From: Stieleria magnilauensis
Lineage (GTDB): Bacteria; Planctomycetota; Planctomycetia; Pirellulales; Pirellulaceae
DNA: 64,000 bases
Reading direction: 5' to 3'
Assembly: GCA_007753675.1 (NCBI GenBank)
Contig: CP036432.1
Span: forward strand, 7,132,233-7,196,232
The position numbers and the translations under genes are program-made. Shown here one piece after another: positions 54,705 through 63,323 of the stretch (position 1 is the stretch's first letter; each line of letters opens with the position of its first letter). The notes beneath the pieces were generated by a model. It was given only the letters and a program-made list of their open reading frames with translations, searched no databases and was not told where the DNA came from.

Positions 54705-57155
54705 GTGGATCGCCGCACCTACACGTTTGTCGTCGCATCGGCGGCTTTCCTCTTTTTTTATCTGTCCCTCCGCGCCGTCGTCGCACCGCCACAGCCCGAA
54801 CAGGCACCACTGGCCGAACAAGCTGCCGAGGTTGCCGAGGCGACCGACGACAACGCCGCGGCCACCGCCCCGGTCGCCCCGACCAGCGAAGAAGTGCTGG
54901 GGGGCGGCGATGCAGAGACAGAAGAAGAGGGAATCCAGTCGACCAAGGGTGCGACAAAATGGTTCACCATCGGATCCATGGATCCGGCCGACAAGCACAA
55001 TTTGCTGATCACGTTCCGCAATCAGGGCGGTGCGATCGAGCGGATTGAGATCACGACCCGCAACGAAGAAGGCAGGTTTGCCTACCGTCGCGTCGACACA
55101 CGCAGCGGCTATCTGGGCTACTTTGCCGGCCGGGCGAACGCCCAGATCGACGGGGTCACGGTCAACGTCGTCGGCCCGGGCACGCCCGCCGCGCTTGCCG
55201 TCGCCACCAGCGGTGAAAAAGGAATCGAGGTCGGGGACGTGATCGTGGCGATCGGCGAAACCCCGATATCCTCGGTCGACGACATTCAAGAATCGCTGGT
55301 GACCACGAAACCGGGCGATACGGTGACCGTGGAAGTCGTCCGAAACGGACAGACGGCAAAAACGTTGCTGTTTGAAGCCAAGCTGACCGAGCACCCCTTG
55401 GATCTGATCCGGCTGGCAGACTACGGCGGCGAAGACGAAATCCCGGGCAACCTGTCGCGTCTGTCCTGCCTGGTCACCCTGGCTCAAGTCGGCCGCAAGG
55501 AAATCCCCATCGGCGAGCGTTCGCTGCAAACCTTGGCCGACCCGGAAACTCAAATGTGGACGGCCAGTCAACAAACCGGTGACGACGGAAGCGAAACCAT
55601 TCGGTTCGAGACGACGATCGGCTCCAAAGCCCTGCAGCCGATCGGCGGCGAAGCGGTGCGGATGACGCGATCGTTTACCCTGAATCCGCAAAGCTATGTC
55701 GTCGACATGGACGTCGAGGTCGTCAACCTCGGCGAGACCGCACAAAATCTGGCGTTGAGACTGGAAGGCCCCAACGGGATCACGCCGGAAGGGTGGTGGT
55801 ACAGCAACAAGATCAGCCCCAACTTCAGCGGTGCGGCGGCCCGCGATGTGGTTTATCGCACCACCGCCGATGGACATAGCCTGGTCAGCGGGATGACGCT
55901 GCTGAAAGAAGCGCGCAATGACCCCAAGGACCCCAACTACGCGATCTTTGCCTCCGACAGCGGCGAGGCGGGGCGAGATCTAAATTACATCGGTGTCGAC
56001 GCGCAGTATTTCGCCGTCGCCTTCATGCCGCCCGAGGAGAAGACGTCACTGGGGGCGTACGACCGGGCCAGCGCGACGATCGTTGCCGATGAATCGGACG
56101 TGGAAAAACACAAAGAGCGCGCGATCAACGTCTCGTACTTCTTGAACGGCAAGACGATCGAGGTTCCTCCGGGCCAGGCCTTTGGTCAGTCGCTGCGGAT
56201 GTACGCCGGCCCCAAAGAACCCGAGTTGCTGGAGCAATATGGCATCGGCGACTTTGTGTACTATGGTTGGTTCTCGTTCTTTTCCAGCCTGCTCTCCGGA
56301 CTGCTGCACATTTTGCAAAGTATCGTCGGCAACTACGCCGTCGCCATCGTCCTGCTGACGGTGATCGTCCGCGGTTGTATGTTCCCGCTCAGCCGTAACG
56401 CGGCGGTCAACGCGCAGCGGATGCAAGAGCTGGCTCCGGAGATGAAGAAGATCGCGGAGAAATACAAGGACGACATGGAAGGCCGTTTGAAGGCTCAGCA
56501 GGCATTGCAAAAGCGAGTCGGGTTCAATCCGCTGGCCGGCTGCTTGCCGATGTTTTTGCAGTTGCCGATTTTCATGGGGCTGTACCGCGCATTGTCAGTC
56601 GACATCGACCTGAGGCAAAAACCGCTGTGGTCGCCCAACGGCTGGGCGTCCAACTTGGCCGCCCCCGATCAATTCATGTACTGGGGCGACTGGATGCCGG
56701 AATTCATCGCCGGTCGCGGCACGGGCTGGCTGGGACCCTATCTGAATATCTTGCCGATTTTCGTCGTCGTGCTGTTCATCACGCAGCAGAAACTGTTCAT
56801 GCCGCCGGCCACCGACGAACAGACCGCGATGACTCAAAAAGTGATGACGATCATGACGCTGTTCATGGGTCTGTTCTTCTTCCGAGTCCCCGCCGGCTTG
56901 TGCATCTACTTCATCGCCAGCAGCATGTGGGGCATCGGCGAACGCTTGCTGGTCAAGAAGACCCTGCCCAAGGGCAAGCACTTTGACCTGGACGCCGACG
57001 GCGAGGTGATCGACGCGGTGGCCACCAAAAAATCAGGCAACGGCAAGAAAACGCTGACCGAAAAATTGCTCGACCAGGTGAACCAGAAAACGCCGGAAGC
57101 CCCGGTCGCGCCGCCGAGCAAACGCAAGCGTCCGCCGAACAAGAAGAAACGTTAA
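54705..57155 (+). CDS. yidC: membrane protein insertase YidC with an inserted PDZ domain
   Basis: YidC inserts and folds inner-membrane proteins. The 816-residue protein starts at GTG 54705 with one N-terminal membrane helix (FVVASAAFLFFYLSL). A periplasmic beta-domain follows, and at residues ~155-225 a PDZ-like segment is inserted (EVGDVIVAIGETPISSVDDIQ, TTKPGDTVTVEVVRNGQ). The C-terminal YidC core has the conserved helices (FFSSLLSGLLHIL, LPMFLQLPIFMGLYRAL, FRVPAGLCIYFIAS) and a basic tail. The PDZ makes it longer than the usual ~550-630 residues. Confidence 0.95.
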   Translation: MDRRTYTFVVASAAFLFFYLSLRAVVAPPQPEQAPLAEQAAEVAEATDDNAAATAPVAPTSEEVLGGGDAETEEEGIQSTKGATKWFTIGSMDPADKHNLLITFRNQGGAIERIEITTRNEEGRFAYRRVDTRSGYLGYFAGRANAQIDGVTVNVVGPGTPAALAVATSGEKGIEVGDVIVAIGETPISSVDDIQESLVTTKPGDTVTVEVVRNGQTAKTLLFEAKLTEHPLDLIRLADYGGEDEIPGNLSRLSCLVTLAQVGRKEIPIGERSLQTLADPETQMWTASQQTGDDGSETIRFETTIGSKALQPIGGEAVRMTRSFTLNPQSYVVDMDVEVVNLGETAQNLALRLEGPNGITPEGWWYSNKISPNFSGAAARDVVYRTTADGHSLVSGMTLLKEARNDPKDPNYAIFASDSGEAGRDLNYIGVDAQYFAVAFMPPEEKTSLGAYDRASATIVADESDVEKHKERAINVSYFLNGKTIEVPPGQAFGQSLRMYAGPKEPELLEQYGIGDFVYYGWFSFFSSLLSGLLHILQSIVGNYAVAIVLLTVIVRGCMFPLSRNAAVNAQRMQELAPEMKKIAEKYKDDMEGRLKAQQALQKRVGFNPLAGCLPMFLQLPIFMGLYRALSVDIDLRQKPLWSPNGWASNLAAPDQFMYWGDWMPEFIAGRGTGWLGPYLNILPIFVVVLFITQQKLFMPPATDEQTAMTQKVMTIMTLFMGLFFFRVPAGLCIYFIASSMWGIGERLLVKKTLPKGKHFDLDADGEVIDAVATKKSGNGKKTLTEKLLDQVNQKTPEAPVAPPSKRKRPPNKKKR

Positions 57156-57184
57156 CGGCCTGCCTTCCACGTCCCCCCAAGGCC

Positions 57185-57200
57185 GCCGTCTGGCGACGGC
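57185..57200. repeat. GCCGTC-TGGC-GACGGC hairpin, copy 2
   Basis: This is the same 6 bp stem and four-base loop as at 34574-34589, lying between the convergent yidC and PHP genes. Flanks match for about ten bases. A bidirectional terminator role is plausible. Confidence 0.6.
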
Positions 57201-57220
57201 AGCTACGCAATCAGCATTCG

Positions 57221-58456
57221 TTACTTTGACCAGCCGACCGGCTGGGTCCAAGCCTGTTGCATCTGGTCTTTGAAAGACGGGTCGACGTGCGGCTGGTCGC
57301 TGGTGACCAACGCCCTCACATACAGTTCCTTGCCGGTCATTTGGTAGCTTGCCGAGGTTCCTTCGTGCGAGCTGACGACGACGCCGATCCGATCGTGATC
57401 GGTTGCCTCGCCCTTGAGCGTGGCGATGAAATCCGTTCGGTAGTTCACGCCGTCTTGAGCCTGTATCTCGAGCGTCAATTTCCGAGTCGATTCGTCGAAG
57501 CGGACATCGTCCAATGTCACGCCGCTGGAGGCATAAAAGTCGCCACGCTTCATCGCCTGGATCAAGTGCTCCGGCGTCAGGAAGCGACTGCGAACCATCA
57601 CCCAGCCGCGTCCCGGGCGTGATCCCGGTTTGCCGTGGTACTCGTGAGAGTCATCGGTGGCCAGCCCCATGATCGGTGCGACGCCGGCAATTCCACAGCG
57701 GATCGCGTTGATCTGGTCCCACATCTGCTCGATGCTGGGGTGGTCTTTGTCACCGAGTTGATTGACGCCGGGGTGACCGTTGTAGACTTCAAAGAATCGC
57801 TCCGACACCACCGCGGCCAAGTCTTCGGCGGTCATCGCGTAACCGAAATTCGGGTGATTGATATGCGGCAACACCTCTCGTCCGTGCGCCTTTTCATGTT
57901 CCAGGATGATTCGCAGGTTGTTCTGCATCGCTTCACGAACCGTCGCGCCGCCGGCCGGCGCGATCACTTCGGCCAGATTGGTCGCGTTGATGTGAACCGG
58001 CTTTCCTTCGGACCGATCGCTGATCTCTTCGGCGGGGATCATGATGAACCGCCCACGCTCCTCGACCAGGTGGCGAAACTCATCGAGTGGTTTTAAACGC
58101 ACTTCTTGGTCGCCGGTCTCAGGATTGGCACGCTGCTGCACCCAATGATCCCCGAACCGATCTCGATAGCGATCGACGATGCCGTCATCGCTGCGGGCGA
58201 CGATCGCCTGGACACTCATCCAGCGTGTGCCTTCACTCAGCACGTTGTGATCGGTCAAGGCCAGGAATTGGTAGCCTTGCTCGCGATACCAATCCGCGAT
58301 CATCTCCGGAAACTGGTCTCCGTCACTCCACAACGAATGGGTGTGCAGGTTGCCCTTCCACCACCGCACCTCGTCGTTCATCACGGGGTCGCCGGCGGTC
58401 GCGATGACGGGGGACACGCCCAGGCAGGCGATCATCAAACAAAGCAGTCGATTCAT
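57221..58456 (-). CDS. exported PHP-domain hydrolase
   Basis: ATG 58456 gives 411 residues with a signal peptide (NRLLCLMIACLGVSPVIATAG); a TTG two codons earlier is possible. The PHP metal-binding motif HTHSLWSDG and the second motif LTDHN are present, and further His/Asp residues follow (HINHPNF, ATDDSHEYH). Exported PHP proteins are metal-dependent phosphoesterase-like enzymes whose substrates are mostly unknown. The C-terminal ~100 residues form a beta-rich extension. Confidence 0.85.
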   Translation of the reverse strand: MNRLLCLMIACLGVSPVIATAGDPVMNDEVRWWKGNLHTHSLWSDGDQFPEMIADWYREQGYQFLALTDHNVLSEGTRWMSVQAIVARSDDGIVDRYRDRFGDHWVQQRANPETGDQEVRLKPLDEFRHLVEERGRFIMIPAEEISDRSEGKPVHINATNLAEVIAPAGGATVREAMQNNLRIILEHEKAHGREVLPHINHPNFGYAMTAEDLAAVVSERFFEVYNGHPGVNQLGDKDHPSIEQMWDQINAIRCGIAGVAPIMGLATDDSHEYHGKPGSRPGRGWVMVRSRFLTPEHLIQAMKRGDFYASSGVTLDDVRFDESTRKLTLEIQAQDGVNYRTDFIATLKGEATDHDRIGVVVSSHEGTSASYQMTGKELYVRALVTSDQPHVDPSFKDQMQQAWTQPVGWSK

Positions 58457-58548
58457 AGTCAATGTCTATTCGCAGTAAAAGAAAACTCAGGTTTCCCACC
58501 AGTCTACTTGAGATTGCGATGACGGTGATTGGGCGCAGCGTGGCTTCG

Positions 58549-59310
58549 TCACGGCACCAGCGTCAATTCGACCGGGCAGTGGTCCGAACCAAAGACATCG
58601 TGATGGATTTTGGCACCGGCCACACGATTCCAGAACCGTTTCGACACCCAAAAATAATCTAAACGCCAGCCGATATTCTTCTCGCGTGCGTTGGAGCGAT
58701 AGGTCCACCACGTGTACTTGCCGGGGCTTTTGTCGAACTGACGAAACGAGTCGATGAATCCCGCTTTGGCGATGTTGTCCAACCCCAGACGCTCCTCGTC
58801 GGTAAAGCCCGCGTTTTTGCGGTTGGACTTGGGGTTCGCCAGATCGATTTCCTGGTGAGCACAATTCACATCACCGCAAAAGATGACGGGTTTTCGACGA
58901 TTCAGTTTTTTGAGGTACGCCAGGAAGGCGGCATCCCACTGCATGCGATACTCCAACCGCACCAGTCCGCGTTGCGAATTGGGCGTGTAGACATTGACCA
59001 CATAAAAATCGTCAAACGTCGCGGTCACCACCCGGCCTTCTTGGTCGTGATCCCCATCACCGATCCCCAGCACGGTCTTGTTGGGAGCGACTTTGCTCCA
59101 GATCGTTGTGCCGCTGTATCCCTTTTTCGCCGCGCAATTCCAGGTCTGGTGGTAGCCGAGTCCATCGACCCAATCCAAATTTACTTGTTGCGGTTCGGCT
59201 TTCGTTTCCTGCAAACACAAGATGTCGGGCTGATGGTCTTCGACAAATTGGCGAAACCCCTTGTCCATCGCTGCACGGATGCCGTTCACATTCCAAGAAA
59301 CCAGTTTCAT
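58549..59310 (-). CDS. xthA: exodeoxyribonuclease III family enzyme
   Basis: The 253-residue enzyme removes 3' blocks and cleaves abasic sites in DNA. Catalytic motifs are complete: SWNVNGIRA with Asn, CLQETKA with the metal-binding Glu, VVNVYTPNS with Tyr, GDVNCAH with Asp/Asn, and FGSDHCPVELTL with the Asp-His pair. Length is normal. The ATG lies at 59308-59310. Confidence 0.95.
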   Translation of the reverse strand: MKLVSWNVNGIRAAMDKGFRQFVEDHQPDILCLQETKAEPQQVNLDWVDGLGYHQTWNCAAKKGYSGTTIWSKVAPNKTVLGIGDGDHDQEGRVVTATFDDFYVVNVYTPNSQRGLVRLEYRMQWDAAFLAYLKKLNRRKPVIFCGDVNCAHQEIDLANPKSNRKNAGFTDEERLGLDNIAKAGFIDSFRQFDKSPGKYTWWTYRSNAREKNIGWRLDYFWVSKRFWNRVAGAKIHHDVFGSDHCPVELTLVP

Positions 59311-59381
59311 TGTTCAATTCGTTCGAGTTCGGCTGAGCGGGCGATCGGAGCAATACCGCTTCGTTACGCGTCGCTTCCTTC

Positions 59382-59487
59382 TGTCGGGGCCCGTAGGCTC
59401 GCGCCAAACGGCTGATCATCGTTTGGTATCAGCCGGTCCGCGCCAGCACGAGCGGCCTGTCCATTTGTCTTAACTTAGCGGCATTGG
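59382..59487 (+). repeat. dispersed ~100 bp repeat, copy 3 of 3
   Basis: It reads GGGGCCCGTAGGCTCGCG, CCAAACGGCTGATCATCG, TATCAGCCGGTCCGCGCC and TTAACTTAGCGGCATTGG, in line with 54281-54384. The surrounding 330-base gap between the divergent exonuclease and sigma factor genes has no gene. Confidence 0.85.
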
Positions 59488-59639
59488 GCGATCGGGCGGA
59501 AATCGGACGATGCTAAGTCAGTCGCGACGCGCTGGCAAGAACCGAACGCCGTGGCCCCCACGATTAAGCCATCGATCGATCAGGTGGCTACAATGGCGAT
59601 CGCCATTCGTTTTCGCCGCTGCCCCACCTTGTTTCAATC

Positions 59640-60416
59640 ATGACACTTGCCGGACGCCTTCCCTCGACGCGCTGGAGTTTAGTCATTCGCGCCGGCGAGA
59701 CCTCGGGGGATTCATCGGTTCGGCGTCTGGCACGACAGTCGCTCGAAGAACTCTGCGCGATCTACTGGCCCGCACTCTACGGATACCTGCGCCGTCGCGG
59801 ACGATCGCGTCAGGATGCCGAAGACCTGATTCAAGGATTCTTTGCCAATTTGCTTGAGCGGGATTCGATCGCGGCCGCCGATGCTTCGCGAGGCCGTTTT
59901 CGGGCGTTCTTGTACGCGTCGCTGGACCATTACGTGGCCATCGAACATCGTCGCGAAAACGCGTTGAAACGGGGCGGGGACGCGACAACGTTTTCTCTCG
60001 ACCGCGAATCGCTGGACCACTTCGACCGCTCGTTCCCTGCCGACGCCCTCGCCGACTACACCGGTGACCCCGCCACCCTGTTCGATCGCCAGTGGGCGTT
60101 TTGCCTGATCCGCCAAACGCTTGCCGAACTCGAGCGGGATTACCAGGCCAAGGGCAAAGGGGAATGGTTTTCTAAACTTGCCCCCATGTTGACCTCGACC
60201 GAGGCCGACGGGCCGTCGCGTCAGCAAATCGCTTCCGAACTGGGGCTGTCCTCGACGGCCTTGAAAGTCGCGATCCATCGGTTGCGCGCGACGTATCGAA
60301 AACGCTTGCTCGATGCGGTCGCCCAGACGGTTGAAAACCCCGCGGATTCGGGGCGGGAGCGACAATGCTTGTTCGACGCACTCGGCGGTGAATTGCCAGG
60401 GCCAAGCCTGCGTTGA
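59640..60416 (+). CDS. ECF-type RNA polymerase sigma factor
   Basis: The 258-residue protein has a region 2 segment (ELCAIYWPALYGYLRRRGRS, then QDAEDLIQGFFANLL) and a region 4 helix-turn-helix (ASELGLSSTALKVAIHRLRATYR). The linker between them is longer than in most ECF factors. The next gene, a zinc-ribbon Ser/Thr kinase, starts about 90 bases later; such pairs are frequent in planctomycetes and suggest phosphorylation-dependent control. No anti-sigma gene is next to it. Confidence 0.92.
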   Translation: MTLAGRLPSTRWSLVIRAGETSGDSSVRRLARQSLEELCAIYWPALYGYLRRRGRSRQDAEDLIQGFFANLLERDSIAAADASRGRFRAFLYASLDHYVAIEHRRENALKRGGDATTFSLDRESLDHFDRSFPADALADYTGDPATLFDRQWAFCLIRQTLAELERDYQAKGKGEWFSKLAPMLTSTEADGPSRQQIASELGLSSTALKVAIHRLRATYRKRLLDAVAQTVENPADSGRERQCLFDALGGELPGPSLR

Positions 60417-60508
60417 AATTGTTTTAATTTTTCTGTAACCCGGCGCAACTACCTGTGTAGGAGACAACAGAGAGCCCCTCGATGTTCCTCCGAACGGACG
60501 ATTCCACG

Positions 60509-62380
60509 ATGACTGACGCACCCTGTCCCCGCTGCGGCACGCCGATTCCCACCGACCCAGCGTCGCAGGATGATGACGCGCTGTTGCAATGCCCCCGCTG
60601 CTTGCTCAGACCGCCGTGGGACAAACCGCATCCCGTGGCCATCACGCTCGGCCCTGGCCAGAGCTTTGTCCCGCCATCGACCGAAGAGTTGTCCGAACAG
60701 ATCACCGGCTATGAAGTCGAAGCGTTGATCGGTCAGGGCGGCATGGGGGCGGTTTATCTCGGCCGGCAAAAGTCGCTCGATCGCGCCGTCGCCATCAAAA
60801 TCCTGCCTCCGCAAATCGCCGAACGCGCCGGTTTTCGCCAACGGTTTGCCCAAGAAGGCCGGGCATTGGCGAAATTAAATCATCCCAACATCGTTGCCGT
60901 CCATGACTTCGGCCAAGCCGGCCCCTACGCCATGCTGGTGATGGAACTGGTCGAAGGGGCGAATCTGCGCGAGGTGCTGGCCCAAGGAAGGCTTGCGCCG
61001 GCCGAGGCGTTGGAAATCATTCCACAACTCTGTGACGCGCTGTCCTACGCACACGACGAAGGCGTCGTGCATCGCGACATCAAACCAGAAAACCTGCTGT
61101 TCGACAGTCGAGGCAGATTAAAGATCACGGATTTCGGGCTGGCCAAGCTGGTCGCCAACAAGACCGCCGCCGACGCCGAGGATGCCACAACGACCGATGA
61201 GGATTCCCGTTCGCCCGACCCGACACAAGGCGTGGTGGGAACGGTGCACTACATGGCACCGGAGCAACTGGAAAACCCGCGTTCGGTCGATCACCGCGCC
61301 GACATCTACGCGCTCGGCGTGGTGTTTTATGAAATGCTGACCGGTGAATTGCCGATCGGTCGATTCGAACCACCCAGCCAATGCCTGCAGAGCAATGGCC
61401 GCGAAAGCACTCCCAAGGTCACGATCGATGTCCGGCTGGACGAGGTGGTGCTTCGAGCGCTCGAAAAACATCCCGAGAAACGCTACGCCTCGGCCTCGGC
61501 GGTGATGCACGACATCGATGAAATTGAAAAGCATCCCCGATCGCCCGGTCGTGACCACACGCTGCCCGATGATCACCCTCACCGCGTCCGCGAAACGATT
61601 CACCGCGCGGGCCAAACACTGGGTGAATTCGCCGCAACATCGATCGCATCGTCGGGCCATTGGATCTCACAGGCCCGAACAAGCTGGCTGCGTGACCCTC
61701 GCGTCGAGACACCGGCTTATGTCGGCGCCGGGATCCTTGCCCTCGGTATTGTCGGTGCGTTCTTCGTTGGAAGTGGACCCGGCAATGGCGAAGTCGGGGC
61801 TGTTTGGTTTGCCGTGGCTGCAATCTTGGCGATCATCTTGTCAAGAATCTCGCTGGCCCGCGAGTCGGGGTCCGAGGGCGGGTATCCGATCCTGACCAGC
61901 CGGTTTGTCCTCGGCGCTCTGTACTTGCTCGTCGCCGTTCCGATCCTGATCGCCCCGGCCATCGCCACACCAGCGCTTTGGATGGAGATCTACGACGATC
62001 CCAGGGACATTGGACGGCTGGGCTGGCTTCGCGACTGGGTTCAGTTGGTCTCGCTGACAGTTCTCGTGACCGCGACAGCCTGGCTCGTGTTGCTCGGCGT
62101 GCACGTCGCGTTTCCGCGGCTGTTCACGACCGTCTTTCGTCCCTTCGTCGGCGCCTGCTCCCGTGTTGCCGCGATTTCGCTGGCCGTCTTTTTGGTCACA
62201 CTGATCGCAGCGGCAGGCTTCCTACTTCGCCAGATGCCCTACCAAAGCTACACGCCGGGCACTGAAGTGGCCGAAGCCGACTGGGACAAACTTTCGCCGC
62301 GAGATTTCAGAGACATGCAGAATGAACTCGCTGATCGACGACGCGCCGAACGGACCTTCGAACGGACCTTCGAACGATAG
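60509..62380 (+). CDS. Ser/Thr protein kinase with zinc ribbon and membrane helices
   Basis: ATG 60509 gives 623 residues; ATG 60482 would add nine. The N-terminus is a zinc ribbon (CPRCGTPIP and CPRCLLRPP). The kinase domain has the glycine loop IGQGGMGAVYLG, VAIKILPP, catalytic HRDIKPEN and DFGLAK, with an activation-loop region rich in Asp/Thr. Four hydrophobic segments follow (residues ~400-570), so the protein is membrane bound. It ends with a near repeat FERTFER encoded by tandem 12 bp copies. The upstream ECF factor is its likely partner. Confidence 0.93.
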   Translation: MTDAPCPRCGTPIPTDPASQDDDALLQCPRCLLRPPWDKPHPVAITLGPGQSFVPPSTEELSEQITGYEVEALIGQGGMGAVYLGRQKSLDRAVAIKILPPQIAERAGFRQRFAQEGRALAKLNHPNIVAVHDFGQAGPYAMLVMELVEGANLREVLAQGRLAPAEALEIIPQLCDALSYAHDEGVVHRDIKPENLLFDSRGRLKITDFGLAKLVANKTAADAEDATTTDEDSRSPDPTQGVVGTVHYMAPEQLENPRSVDHRADIYALGVVFYEMLTGELPIGRFEPPSQCLQSNGRESTPKVTIDVRLDEVVLRALEKHPEKRYASASAVMHDIDEIEKHPRSPGRDHTLPDDHPHRVRETIHRAGQTLGEFAATSIASSGHWISQARTSWLRDPRVETPAYVGAGILALGIVGAFFVGSGPGNGEVGAVWFAVAAILAIILSRISLARESGSEGGYPILTSRFVLGALYLLVAVPILIAPAIATPALWMEIYDDPRDIGRLGWLRDWVQLVSLTVLVTATAWLVLLGVHVAFPRLFTTVFRPFVGACSRVAAISLAVFLVTLIAAAGFLLRQMPYQSYTPGTEVAEADWDKLSPRDFRDMQNELADRRRAERTFERTFER

Positions 62381-62427
62381 CGGGCCACTGCTTCAGCAGC
62401 GACTTGCGCGCAGCAACTTGCCTGACG

Positions 62428-63180
62428 TTACTTGCCGGCTGCCCAAACCGTTCCGTTGACGATCAGGTTCAGAAACACCTTGTCTTCAAACGTCTCATTG
62501 GAGTGGCCGTACGTGGTGCCGAACACGCGGGCCTTTCCGTACTGGTTGGTCCAGATGACGGGATGCTCCTTGCCGTCCTTTTCACTTTTGCTGGTCGCCA
62601 AAGCGGTCGCGCTGGGCCACAGTTTTTCGATGATGTAAAGCTCATCGAACTGGATCACGTGGCCGTCGGGAAACGACTTCATGATCGGATGATCCTTGGC
62701 TTTCACATCCACCTTGTACGAACTCTTGTGGTCATGACGCTTGCTGGTCACGCCCAGCAATTGCCGCCAGTCATCGATCGTCGCGTCGCGATAGGTGTGC
62801 ATGGCACAGTGGATCACGACTGCGGGCAATCCTTCGAAGTGCGGTCCGGTGATGGTGCGGATGTACTCGGCATCGGTCGTCTTGGCGAAGCACTCGTTAT
62901 GAATGCAGACGTCGAAGTTTTTGGCCCAATCCGATTCTTGATAGAAATCAATCTGCGCGTCGGTGCCGTTGCCGCCCTCGTTGACCACCGTCCAATTCGC
63001 CGCGACGCCTGCTTTTTCAAACGCCAGCTGCAAGGACTTGGTTTGAAAGTCATAGTCGTGACAGCAACCGCTGGTGATCAGCAGAATACTCAGCGGTTTG
63101 GAATCGGCAGCGGACGCGGTGACGGCGCCGACGAGAAACAGACAAACAAAGCTGATCGAAGCGAGAAGGTTGCGCGGCAT
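62428..63180 (-). CDS. exported ThuA-like domain protein
   Basis: The 250-residue protein has a signal peptide (ISFVCLFLVGAVTASAA) and a ThuA-like fold, with SILLITSGCCHDYDFQ at the start of the domain and VVIHCAMHTYRD and PVIWTNQYGKARVF inside it. ThuA-like proteins resemble class I glutamine amidotransferase folds and often occur near sugar utilisation genes, but here no such genes are adjacent. The function is unknown. Confidence 0.87.
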   Translation of the reverse strand: MPRNLLASISFVCLFLVGAVTASAADSKPLSILLITSGCCHDYDFQTKSLQLAFEKAGVAANWTVVNEGGNGTDAQIDFYQESDWAKNFDVCIHNECFAKTTDAEYIRTITGPHFEGLPAVVIHCAMHTYRDATIDDWRQLLGVTSKRHDHKSSYKVDVKAKDHPIMKSFPDGHVIQFDELYIIEKLWPSATALATSKSEKDGKEHPVIWTNQYGKARVFGTTYGHSNETFEDKVFLNLIVNGTVWAAGK

Positions 63181-63212
63181 GGAGGTGTCGGGATTGATGG
63201 GTGAAAAGAAAA

Positions 63213-63278
63213 GTAGCGGAACCCGCCAAGCGTTCCGTCGGTGCGGTGGACACCGAAAGTCTTGGCGGCTTCCGCTAC
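63213..63278. repeat. 18 bp inverted repeat with an inner stem
   Basis: GTAGCGGAACCCGCCAAG (63213-63230) pairs with CTTGGCGGCTTCCGCTAC (63261-63278) at 17 of 18 positions, and TCGGTG with CACCGA pair inside. It lies between two minus-strand genes and may be a terminator for the upstream one or a dispersed palindrome. Confidence 0.7.
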
Positions 63279-63323
63279 GAGAGCCATTAAGCGTGTGATG
63301 CTGAGCGCGTGATGCGTTGAACG

